From Leptoclinus maculatus (taxonomy: Eukaryota > Chordata > Actinopteri > Perciformes > Stichaeidae), in contig JAVDOI010000008.1 of the NCBI GenBank assembly GCA_032191485.1, forward strand, positions 19,946,674 through 20,010,673: a stretch of DNA of 64,000 nt, written 5' to 3'. Made by a program: the position numbers and the translations under genes. Of this stretch, positions 13,419-26,423 are shown piece after piece. Position 1 is the stretch's first letter; every line of letters starts with the position of its first letter. Under the pieces are notes generated by a model. The model was given only the letters and a program-made list of their open reading frames with translations, made no database searches and was not told the origin of the DNA.

Positions 13419-16400
13419 GCTCCAAGGTGCTCAGTGATTTTTCAAGTCATTGCTTGAATTAAAAAGGAACTATATCCTTCTCTTTAATAAAACCTTGTGT
13501 GACATATGGAGGAGATTGGGCCTCAAACAATAAGTCGACTGAATCATTAGTCAATCAGCAGAAAATTATTCAGCGACTATTTTAATCATCAATTAATCAT
13601 TTGGGTAATTTTCAATGAAATAATTAGCTGGTTTCAGCTTCTAAAATGTGAGAGTTTTCTGTTCCTCGTTGTATGATACGATGGTCATCTTCTAATACTA
13701 TAGTGATGGCCATGTCACAGACAAAATAATGAATTCATCCACCAAAAAAAGATAATCTGCAGATTATTCGATAATGTTAGTTGGTGTAATAGCTGTAATT
13801 ACAAACAGTTGTCGGTCTTGGCCGCGTTATAACCGCTAGTCTGCATATTGACGCCACAAATCTGAGTTCCATAAAACAGAATATGATCCTCAGCGGAGAC
13901 GAGAGGTTGTTTTTCAACCTCAACAGCTTAGCGGCGGGATGTGTTCTGTACACACCGGGATAAGTAAATGTCCTGTTATCTTCCGTGTGCTGTTACGTAA
14001 GCTCTGCCAGTGAGCACACTCACATCAGCCTGTACGGTGAACAGTAAACCTGAGCCTCATGGTGGATGCTGTGTCGATGCTGTGTCCACAGATCTCCGGA
14101 GGAGTCAGGAAGTTTGCTGTACAATGGTTGAGTTGCTACCTGCTTTCAGGCTCATCTACGCATGAAAGCAACGAAGCAGTATGATTCGGCAGTAACGTCG
14201 TCACTAGCTACGTTTACGTATGACTCATCGATGTATCGAGGTCACAGTGCAAATATACATCTGCTACACATTAAACAGTCCACATGTGCACGGCGTGCTC
14301 ACACGGTGTGAGTATTTGAGGAGTTTTCCGTCCACACTTTTACGTCCCACATCACCTCCGTGTCGCTCTCATGCAATATGTTTTTGCCTGGGTAATGGCT
14401 CATTCATGTGAGGGAGAGTAAAGACTGGTGTTTGGAAGGCCAGGGGCTGGTCATTGCTAAAAAAGAAAGGAGGGGCTGTTTACTTTTGCCCCATGGGCCC
14501 CCCCGGCCCATTCAACAACAGCCTGTCTATTGAGAGGGAGGGACTCACCTCTACGACTGATGATAACATGTGACTACGAGCTTTAGCCTTCAATTAATCA
14601 CCTCAAAACAAATCTTCAGAGTTGTGTTGACAGGCATGAACGCATGCTGATGCTCCGGCCGGGGGGGGGGGGGGACAGTTGCCATGGTAACGTGTTTTTC
14701 TGCCTCACTTGACAAAGAAGCAGCGATCCAGCGAACAAGATGAGGGGATAACTGTCGGAGGACAATGCACGTTGCATGACTTTACATTCACATGCGGCAT
14801 TCATGATCCAGCCGTCAAAACGGTGTGTTCAGTGAAATGGCCCTTTAAGCTTTTATTTAAAACATACAACTGAGTGTTGCTTGGCAATCGTATGTTTGGG
14901 GTTTACAGCAATATTTAATCTCGTATGTGACCACGCATGAAGTACACTACATTATTTTGTAGTAATGCAGCTTATTTTGGCTGATATTAATTCTGTTTTA
15001 AAAACTCTATTTACACTTAAAGTTCTGTTTACTGATGACTTAATGGTGGTTTGTGCCTTGTGATGATCACCAAGTGAAAGAGATTACTTTCAGGTTTCAT
15101 GCTATTGTTATCTTACATTAAGACTAAATGCTGTCACCACTTCCTCGAGACAAAGACATTTCCGGGTTTTGTTCCACCGTGGGAACATCTTGGCCTAGAT
15201 GAAGATGCACGGTGAGCAATCTGCATGATGAGGAACACGATGTTCTTTGGGCTGAGGTTGAAAACCGAAATCCCCCGGAGGGTTCCGGTTTTCCAAGCAG
15301 GCACATTTTACACAGTGAGACCGGCCACAGTGCCAAGACCTGTTCAGAGAGGAGACACAGTCATGAGAGGGGCTGAGGAACAGTGGTGTTCATATACTGT
15401 ATGTTTATTGTAAATCAGTACATGTGTCATGTTTGATCAGTAAGATTGATCTATTTAGATAGTTAACACGTCCATCTAGACCCCCATAACATACCCAGCT
15501 AAAGTACTTCAGCCTCTTTAAGCCAATTTAATCATTTGCATCAGAAGAACGTGTCTGTTTAGATCAGATTAGGAAAATGAAATGCTGGATGTTGAGAAAT
15601 CTAAAAATAAAAGTGTCCATTTAGACCAGCAGGAAGTGTTTTCCTTGAGGGAAATCAAATAAACCCTCATAGACTCTTGCAGTATGTCCATTTAGGACAA
15701 AATAATTCTAATAATAACCAGTTTGTGTCCAGTTTTAGATTGATTTAGATGAAGGGCCTGTTAAACTGTATTATTGGCCCACTTCCTGGACACGGAGCAG
15801 GGATTGCACCACAGTAGATATCAACATGTTGACTAGTACAGTGTGTCCAGTTAGACGAGAAGAACATTTGTTCCTTTAGATGAATGCATCTGCTTTTCAA
15901 CTATTGAATATGTTTTAAAAATATATCCCGCAACACGAATATCTATTTGAAAGGGTCCTAACATCTGCTTTAACCTCAGTGGGCAGTGGTCCGTAGAGGC
16001 CCAGTCCCCCTGGCCCTGACCACCACGCTGATGTTTGATGTAATAGAAGAAGCAGCCTTCTCACCGGCCCCGTGTCGACCACATGAAATGCAGCCTCACG
16101 GTGGTGACAGTGAAAGAGCATATTTTAGAATGTCACCTGTAGCACACCGACCCGCGGTGTTGTGAGAAGACACTTGAAGTCTGCTTCAAAGCCTCCGGGC
16201 CGCATTAACTGATCAAAGGCGCTAATCCGCCAATAAGCATTAAATATTTATGTACGACAGTACGGGCTGATCCATAACAGAACCCACTGGCATTACAAAC
16301 CATAAACAAAAGGCTTTATACTGCAGGCTGAGGCACGAGGCGAGTGCACATCTGACATATTTCACCACCGGCTGGCAACCGAAATCAGACGTATAAACAA

Positions 16401-19400
16401 CCGAAACTCTCGTGGCAGTGCGTAGTGTCCTTGTCGGCAGCGAGAACACCGATATGAGTAAACATATCCGTGTTCTCATACACTCATGAAAGATTAAGTG
16501 GCAAGTGATATTTCTGCTCCAACTCCCTGAGAGCGAGATGGAGCTGTCTCTCTCAGGCAGCTTTAAGCTTAAAAACACACAGACCAGCTGCTAGATTTGG
16601 ACGTGCAGAATGCTGAAGCTCCTGTAAGGGTTAGCGTTCAAATTAAACGCATCACTCACCTTCAATTACAAGGTAATGCAATATTGCTGCCTGCACTTGA
16701 AATCCTATTACAATGCCGGACATACTCTTGATTATATACTGATCACTTTCTTAATCCTGATACAATGGAGTGGAACACTAATGTATGAAGGAGCGGACTC
16801 TGAAGGAGCCTAATTGAAGTAATTGATGGAGTCAATTGTCGAACTGCATCGATTCTTCTCCCGTTTTAGTCGGCGTGTCTCTCCATAAGTTTCCTACACA
16901 AGACAGTTACACGGCGGAGGTCAGACACTTTAATTAATGAGTAGTAGCCTGAGGGCGCTACAAGAAACTTATCCCATTAAGGAAGTAGAGCCCAAGATAC
17001 AGAATGTAATTTGTCTCTTAAAGATACTATTACGAGCAGAGCTAAAATAAGAACCTCATTTGGACTCACTGGCCTATTTCCTTTAAAACGGGAAGCGCTG
17101 GAGAATAATAATGCTGATGACGGACGCCTTTTCCTTTTGTGTGCAGTTTAATGTACAATGTTAGTTCGAGTGCGGTCATGATGCAGACGGTGAGAAGAAG
17201 TGGCTTTTTATCTCCAGGTGGACATGAGGGAGAGCAAGAGAGCTCCAAACGTGAACGAGCAAGATCATCTCTCTATTGTATGTGAATAAACTTATATTTT
17301 AACATAAATCATAGACACTAATTCATCTAAACTGGTGCATTTGGTATAAACTATTAGAATTGAAATAAATGGTAACGTTTCTATTTTAAAATCTATTTAA
17401 ACTTAATTGGAGATCGAACGCTTAAAGAGCAGGCAATAAAACAATCACAGCGAGGTTCATTATTAGCTGTTCTGGAGCTTTCAATAATGTCACACAGTCT
17501 TCCTCAGCCGAGGAAGTTGACAAGTTGACAGTTCTCTTTGTCTGAGAACTTCAAGGACACGTTGTCTATGTCGGCTTAACAGTAGAGATTTAAAGCTCAA
17601 GTGACCCTGTGGGGGTTTTGAACACTATGTGGGTCCCTGTTCTTTGTACCGTATTCCACTGATCTACAGGCGGTAATGTGCCAAGAAACGCAGCACTGTT
17701 TCAAGGCACAAAGGCAGTGAAGAAGACTGAGAGAAAAGTAAACATGGACGTAAAAAAATGCAGCTTACAAACTCTTTTTTAGTGAGGAAGGAAATGCATT
17801 CAACATGTTCGTTAGACCTCAAGGAAACACTGAGTAACACTGATTGTAAAAAACTATTTCTCGCCATTAGATACATCGTTAGCTATCCTGGAGCTTTTCC
17901 ATCGTATCCCACTGAGCTCAAGAATGAACTTTCAGTATCAACTTTTCAGCCAACATGCACTCCTTAAAATGCTCGGAAAATGGAAATTCAATATTGAAAG
18001 TAAGTGCTTCGTCACATGCTCATAGACGAAGCACTGGCTGCAGCACTCATGTGAGTGAAGACTCTGCACGAGGGCAATAACTTTGAAAATGTCACAAAAC
18101 GTTTCTAATGGTCGATGGAGTCGCATGCGGTTCAAGTGTTCACTCACTTGGCAGTTGTTTGGGTTTGATAGAATACGATACAAGGCAACTCTCACAGGTC
18201 GAAATGACACTTTAGTTAGTGCTCAAAGATCTGAGGAGCGTATTACTAGACTATGTCACAGTTCACTGCATGAACAATATTTACAAATCTCATCCACATC
18301 AGACCCTAATCTGAGCTATACTGTAAGTCATGAACTCCTGTACCTGAACTCTGTCCTTCTCTCCTTTTCACCCCACGCCTTCTCATCTCCTGTCCTCTCT
18401 TCTTCCCTCCTCCATCTTGTTTCCTCATCCGTCATCTCCTCTGGCCTCCCTCTCTCCTCTGCCCTGTCCTCTCTCTCTCTCTCTCTTCTCTGACCTCGCC
18501 TGCACCCCCCCCTGTCAATGGTGGTGGCTGACAGTGACTTTGCATCCAAAATGAAAAACAGGCAGATGGGCTCGTCGGGCGGCGTGAACATGACCAAGAG
18601 CACAAGCATCAGCGGCGACATGTGCAACCTGGAGAAGACGGACGGCAGCCAGTCGGACACGGCGGTCGGCACGGTAGGCACCGACGAGAAGAAGAGGCGC
18701 TCCAGCATTGGTGCCAAAATGCAGGCCATGGTCGGCATGTCGCGCAAGAGCCGGAGCACCTCTCAGCTCAGCCAAACAGGTAGGGCATCCGACCGCACAG
18801 CCAGTGTGCTGTATGTGTGTTCATATGTGTTCACATCTGTCCTGTGGCCTCTTGTTCTGTCTGTGTGCTCCCCCTGTTGTTTTCTGTTGTTGAGTGTTGA
18901 CTTCTAATACAGCTGCTCTTTCTTCTCCAGTTTTACTTTCTCCCACTTTCTTTCTTTCTAGAAAGGGCTTCGGACTCGGGCCCTGTCCTGTCCTGGAGAC
19001 GAAGGACCAGCGTGACTCCTCTCATGCCCTTTTTCTTTCTTTCTTCTAGGTTACAGCTCTTGTGGAAATCCCTCTCTCTGTCTTTCTACCTCTGTTTTTT
19101 TTTTTCCTTATTACACCGCTGGGGTTGTGTTTTCATGCAAAATGCCGATGATCTATTGCGCTTTCGTAATAATCTGTCGTTTCATTTTGGAAGATGCGTC
19201 TTCCTGACACATTACGGTCCTCAGCTGTTTTGTCGCAGGTCGCCTCTTGTCACCGTTCTCATGTCGTGACGCTCTCTTGACTGTGATCTCCCAGCGTGAA
19301 ACACGACCTCAAACTGTGGCCGCGTGCAGTCGCTTGTATTTGTTTCAATGCGTGCATGTGAGAGTGTGTGCACACACACGAGATATGGACAAGAACCGGT

Positions 19401-22400
19401 GTGTTGTGTTGGTGTTTTCAAACCTATTTCCCTTCAGCTGAAAGACACTAAATGTATTGTCCTGCAGTGTAAATGATTACATTTTGCAGAACATAGGGGC
19501 TGTTACTTTTCCTCACTCTTCAGTGTATTGTTTTTGTTTTATTTTTTTAAATCTACGGTACATTCTTTTCAAAAACGCTCAATAACCATTTGTGAGGGGT
19601 TGAGCTGCATTAGCTGGTGACAGTGTCACGCCTCCAAACGGCCGAGCAGGTGGCGTGCGGTGATGTCTCTGGCTGACAGATTGGGGTCCGTTCTAAAGAA
19701 TAAGGTCAGTCGATTGGTCCACTTCTCCTTCGCTCTCCAGTGTTTTTCTAAGCATTGAGGGCCTTTTCATCTCGTCTATTCAACCTTAAAGTGGTCGACA
19801 ATCACTTCTTCCCTATCGGCGCTCTCTGTTCAGATCTGGCTGGATAGCGTGGCAGAGGTCTGGAGAGATGGATGTATGGTGAGATGAGCGGCACATGGGC
19901 TGCCGCCTTATCTTTGAGGGTTTCTACTCGTTAATAATTACATCAATATGTAAATTTTTGTTGCATTTAAGTATGTTTTTTATATATATGGCTGCTGGAT
20001 TGATCGTTGCTAATCAGTAGCTGCATTGTGACGCAGTTCTCCAAGACTTGTGTTGTTGACTATTACCGATGGTTACGTTGCTGAGTAAGATGACTCTCAA
20101 AACCCAACTGACATTTGTTCAGATATTTATTTTAAGATACCCATTTGAACGATTTCGCACAATCGCAGGAACAAAGTTACACGCACACACTCCTTTCCCA
20201 TGCAGACACAGCACAAACTGAGCAGCCTGAATCTATCAATATTTCACTCCGTGCTTCTAAGTGCATCAGATGGAGATTGTGTGAGCTCGCAACACATCTG
20301 CCTTTCTATATTTGAGGTCCGTATTTTGGTTCTGTACCAGCCCATAACACCGCCAAGCTGCCTCGTGCCCTACTTTGTTGTGCGTTATCCTGAGAGACTC
20401 ATCGCCCGCTTCGAAGGGTGCATTCGAAGGATGCTCGATTTTAAGACCGCTTGTGTGCGCTGCCAAGTGCTTGTGGTTGGGGGGGGGGGGGTTGGTCCGA
20501 TCAGCCAGGCAGCACGACTCTGGCTTTGACAAACACGGGCTAGTCAGATGGAATGGATGTGCTCCCAGGTGGCCGGCCTTGAGTAGTGTGTACACAGGCG
20601 GCAGCTCTGGATGTGAACTGCTGGTTTTGTCCTCTCAGTCCTCGTTGGAAGGCACTTACACTACAATAAAATACAAATGTATCATTATATCTGAGTGGAC
20701 CAACAGGCACAACTGCTTCATTTTGACAATACGTCCATAACGCAAAGCACAGTAACACACCTGTGATAAAGAAAGCAACAATATGTTTAAGAAACGATTT
20801 ACTTTTTAATCAATGATAATGCTGTTTGTTGTCTATTCAGTATGGTTGCTTGACAACAGAAAAGTTTCACTGTCTCAATTTTAGAAAACTACTTTTTGAA
20901 AAGAATAAGCCTATACATGTGTGGGGACTTTATTGCTGGTCATCATGAGCAAGCTGAAACATCAACTTGATTTATTAGCTCAGTTGTACCGTCCACGAGT
21001 CAGCAGTCCTCTGGTCCTCTGGTCCTCTGGTCCTCTGGTCCCTCTACGTTATGTGTTAAACTCAACCGGCCCGACTCAGCGGAAACCACACAGTAACAAT
21101 CAAATCTCGCAGGCTTATTGAAAACCCATCTCCGTGCATTAATCTGTGCATTTCTTTGTGTATTTTTCTTTTGAGTGGCATCTGAAGACAATAGTTCTGT
21201 TTTGTCTGTCTATTCACTCCAGTGCATTCACTAACTGTGCTACGTGTTCTCAGAAATATGCTGATGAAGATGCTGTCAGCATTTTACAGTATTGACCCGC
21301 TGTTCACTTCTTCTTTTCAGTGTTACTGTGAATCATTATTGGCTGTGGAGCGCTCCTATGTGTGCTGCTTCACGGTGCCACACACACACACACACACACA
21401 CAGATAAATTAATGATATATTATAATATAGTGGATGTATATGTATAACAACAATGACAATCGTTTTATTATTATCATCATTCTAAGCACATTTAATGCAT
21501 GTTCTTCCTAGAAAACCATTGCAAAATCTTTTTTTTTTGAGTGTATGGATTTACGTAACTGCATTGTGAATTACAGGATTGAAAAGGAATAGTGACGCTA
21601 TCTCTCTTTTACAGTATTGCAACATGATTAAGCTTCTTACTTCACCATCTGTACAGTGCAGCTAGCAGCGTTCTACCTGAGAATCCATGTCAGTAGCTTT
21701 GGCTTCTAGAAGACTCCTGATGGTGTCCCAGATACGTAATTGGCAGCACGCTTTTACAAGGATGAGGAGGTGAACGGTGCAGGAAATACAAGAAGTTGGT
21801 TCTTAATGGGCAAAAACAGGCGCGGTTGCCCTCGGTGATGTAGAAAATACATAAATAAATGCAATCAGTGGGGAGGATTGTGAGTGTAGTAGATCTAGTT
21901 GTCTGTTCCCCTGGGTGCAGCCATGGCTATTCTAGTGTGATTCTTCTCACGTCCTACTTTTCTCTACCTCACTATGTGGACCAGATGTGTCACTCTCTCG
22001 GGTGGAATTGTATCTGTTAGAGGGAGAAGGATTAAATTAGGGCATGTCCCTCACTCGGTTTCACTCGGAATGAAGGTTACATGTGATGCCGTAGCATTGG
22101 CGAGATCAACCTGTTAAATCACGGTCCTACTTTCTGCCTCCAGGTGTGATAAGATGTGATTAAGCACTGATGTCTTACACCTTTAATCAAACTGTTGGGT
22201 ACATGTAATGTAGTGCAGCTATTTCATACCTTAGGAGTTACAATATACCATAAGAGACCAGGTTCAGTATGTATGCCACCTAATTGACGATGCCCAGAAT
22301 AGCCAAATGCATACAGAAGAGCGAACAATGCTACGCCACATACTAGCGAAGTGCTGGCCCTCCAAACTCCTCCGACAGACTGTTTTGTGTGTGGTAAAAT

Positions 22401-25400
22401 AGCTGAACTTTGGGCTTTCAGCGGAGGTAATTCATCTTCCGAGTTAAGTTGGGCGCCTGTATCAGCAGCTGCTCGGCTAGCTGAGGCTGCTAATTAATCT
22501 CCTCGGGGGGCCGGAGCAGACACGCTGCTCACAGGATGATGCATGGAAGGAACACAGCCGCACAGGTACAACCGCGGCAGAGGGACACCAGCGCCCCACT
22601 CATCCCTCCCCATCCCTCTTTCTACCTCACTTATTCTCTCATTCCCTCCTAACTGACATGTGTATCTCGCTATCATTTATATCCCTTCTCTGTCTTTTTC
22701 CCCCACTTCCTAATTTCACCGTTGCTTCCTCCACCAGCTCTACACTCTCTCTTCCTCTCTGTCTTCCTCTCTCATTCTCTTTTACAACAACACATGGCTG
22801 TTAAACGCCTAAGCCCTCAGACAAGCCGTCTCTGCCTTGACCTAAATACGTGTCAATAAACTGCAGTAGTGGAGCTTTCATACCTTTTTTAAATTCTATT
22901 CATATAGCCACAGCTTTATACCAAGAGCACGTCACAGCAGTAAGACCGTGCTCAAAATCCTCGTGATATTAGTTTCCAAGATTTCTATTTCTGGGGTTCC
23001 ACTGTAGCCAGCAGGTATCCGGGTCAAGACTTCCTCTTCCTCTTGCGCCGGTTATTGTATTCTGTCCAGTTAGCAACTTTAGAAGATAGAAAATGGATTT
23101 AGAAAGAAGTTTTTGAGCTTATAATAAGTCGATAGTCGATGGGTTCTGAGATTGCATTTCTGCCAATTTGTTCCCCCTCTTTTGCTTTCCTCACGGACTG
23201 TTTACCTGCAACCAATGCCCGCTCAAACGTGATTGGTCAACACTCGTTGGACTACAGACGCACTACAAACGGAAACCAGAACGCTTCCCGTACCAAAGTC
23301 TTGTCACGCTGCTGAGATATTCAGCATTCATGTGCGGTTCATATGCTGTTCATAGAGATTATACGTGTAGTGACTCAACAATGGTGCTGCAGTGTGGTGT
23401 TGCAGACATCACTGCTCTTTGATGCCACTGCACAGGGTTGAGTAGGCTGATCAGTGATTTATCAACGCATCAGTTTTTCAGTTTTTTCATCAATTATTAT
23501 ACTGTGACGTTAACTGTCCACTACTTCAGCGGTAGGGTTTCTGTTTCTGTGGCCGCTGTATGCTTCATCTGTGCACCTGCAGCAAAACCTAAACACACAA
23601 GGTCAGCACTAAACACAAGACGGTCAGCATCAGTTAAATAAAGGTGAAGCTATGTCAAATATGAGCTCTGATACGTCTGTGATATTTGACTGTCAGGCTT
23701 CATAGCGGCAGAGCTTTAAAGAGAAGAGTATGATTTTCTTTTTTAATCAAAGACAGATTATTTCCCCCGACACATTTTTATGATAGTGCTCTCTTTAAAC
23801 ACTTCACTGTGCACAGAGATAAAGTACTTTCTTCATGGTATTAGAATCACAGATACGTCCTGCTAAGATTCAGTGTGTATATGAAGCGGTTCTGATCACT
23901 GATGACTTCATGTTTATTCACCAGCTGTGACGTGAATATTAGAGTCGGTGGACAAAATTAATTGTTCTCACACTGAGAGCAGCACACGGTGTCTCTCTTA
24001 GCAGACAGCTCATTTTCTTGTTTTGTTTGTACTAAAAAGAGACATTTGTGGGTGGAATGTCTCATTCAGAATAACATGCATCTATCTCTATGACCTCAGC
24101 TTAAAAGCTGTTGATTGGTCTTCTTAACCCTGCCGCGCTCCACCAGCTGCTCTGTGTGTTCTGCCTGCAGTGTCGCTCATGCTCCACAGCCATATGTCTG
24201 AAGTCTGAAGCTTGGACACAGTTTAAAGAACACACTTGTGTAGTCACGTCCACACATTCTTGCCTCCCATTCAAACTGGACTAAAAATGAACTTCCAGCC
24301 GACATTTTTAGATTTTTTTTTTTGAACTGCTGCTAAAAATATGACTTCCTCCTGTGATTGTTTTGTCTTTAAACGCTGACAGCACCATGCTGGAGCTGTC
24401 AGTCGGAGAGGAAGCGGGATGAGACGTGCACTAAGAAATGCTCTGTGGTCGGGGTAGTCATGGAGCGTAAGCGTGATGTTCCTCCTCGTCATGAAAAATG
24501 GTTAAAAACACGCTTATTTCCTGTTTGCACTTCGGTTTTCAGACGCAAGAGATGTTTTTCTGCATATCACGATAGTTTGTTGTTACAGGTCAGCTGGGGT
24601 GACGTCGGTAGTCTCGATCAGGATGTTTCACATGTACGTCTTGGCAGTATTTAGATCCCCTTTCTCTCTCTCTTGTTATCCATCTGTTGTACGCTCAGTG
24701 TTTGCTCCACTGAGAGGAGGGAGGCTGCCAGGGGACAGACTGTTCCAACTGCTATATGCCTCTCCTACCTCACACCTTCCACTGAAGGTGTGAGGTAGGA
24801 GAGGCCTTTTCACTGAAGGTGTGAGGTAAATGGCAGGACACAGTGTGCGCACATGTTTGGATGGCAAGTATTTTATTTCATTTCGTTTTGCGTTGGTAGC
24901 TGTTAACACATTAGCCATAACAATATATGTGTATACGGTGGTAATATGTCAGAAGTGTGCGTCTCACAGCTAAAAATCAATGAATGCAGCTTTAATGTGT
25001 TGTAATGTAAGATTGAAACAGAAGTCCGTTCAAAGGTGATCTCACACCTGTGTTTTGCAATAGAAACTTAGAAACCCTTATAAAGCTCGTCTGATTTGAG
25101 CTGGACACAGGAGGGGGAAACAGGACTGGCCTGCATCAAGGTAGGCAGCAGGGAATGTAAACTGAGAGTATTTGCGTATGTATTGGTGTGTGTCCCGGCC
25201 CGTGTGCATGTAAGTGCTCAAATATGTGTGTTTGCCTACATCCGTGCGCGTGAGTGCCAGGGTTAGAGCCCTCCATTAGGCTGTGTTTACAGTCGCTCCC
25301 TGACGCTTGGCCAGGCCCGGGATCATCAATCAGAAAAGACTTCCGAAAGCTTCCACCTGTGATCCCTGCCGCCCGCCAGACGGACGTAACGTACGACTTC

Positions 25401-26349
25401 TGGGATATTACGCTCTTTTGTTGTTGTAGTAGAAGTGGCAGCGTTCTTCAGATTCCTGCCGTCTGAGGTGCTTGGGATTTCCAGCCGTGTTATCACTGTC
25501 CTGTACTTTTGGAGTGAGACTAGATATGTTGCCCAATGTGCTTTACTGTTATTCTGTACGAGTCATGCTGTTGGGAAATCAGAGAGTACTTTCAGGGCCA
25601 AAAACGGAAACATTTTCTTCAGACACGTGAGAGACGAACTCCATCTGTGTGGTGGAATATAATGAAATAGAAAACAGAAACAGATTGTCAGGTCGTACTA
25701 TTAGGACCTGTAGTTTTATAATCACATCACTTTCTTCATCAACACTCTCACAATAACAATGGCTGCTATAACGTTTACCATGTTCACCATAACATGTGTT
25801 TATTAGCACCAGTGGCGGCTGGTCCATAGAGGGCGCTAGGGCGCCGCCCCCCCTAGAGCTACAAAAAATAAAAATAAAAATAAAAATAAAATTTAAAATA
25901 AAAATAAACTATACAAATTGTCAATATTTGTGTTTTTGAAACATGAAATCACCCAGTAATATGTGTAAAATATGATATCTGCGGTAAATATATGCTTTTC
26001 CTGCTTGTCCTCTCTGCCTGTCTGCTCTCTACAGGAGAGCGCCAGTGTGAGCACTACTCCTCCAAGACCCGTTTGAGAGGAGAACTGAGAGGAGAAACTA
26101 CTGAAAGAGTTGATCCCAGATCAGCCTGACCTCACAATCAGACAGCAGACTAGCAGGAAAGAGAAAGCAGTACATGAAGCTTCTCTACTAGCTGTACACC
26201 AGACAGGTTTGACTAGCTGGATGACGTCATGATAATAACTTATTTATCTTTTTAAAACAACGGGGACAGAACCAGCATGGACAGTTAGGGAGTGAGGGAC
26301 ATGAAGCACCTGTCTGAGAAATGGATATATAGTTATATATATATATTAT

Positions 26350-26423
<74 letters not shown>

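Larger units (their letters stand above)
10212..18534 (+). other. RIMS2: RIMS2 large intron
   Basis: No exon was recognised. It contains a 20-bp tandem repeat (11464-11510), a long-TIR element (12626-13148), an ATT microsatellite (13378-13418), a poly-G run (14661-14674), a set of recurring gtccatttaga motifs (15466-15880), and AT-rich stretches with many TAAT cores (about 16200-17000) that could be conserved regulatory DNA. The remainder shows nothing I can name. Confidence 0.55.

Noticed and set aside
14661..14674. Poly-G runs here and at 20480, 29141, 29737, 29871, 40821 and 49261
   Set aside because: Simple homopolymers; their exact length may be sequencing error and no function can be argued.
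18328..18759. 143-codon minus-strand frame rich in Arg/Glu
   Set aside because: Antisense shadow of the exon at 18535 and of a purine/pyrimidine tract.
18960..19050. Segment after tttctttctag reading ERASDSGPVLSWRRR in a usable phase
   Set aside because: No convincing donor follows (the next gt is part of another acceptor-like tract), and the peptide does not resemble RIM proteins.
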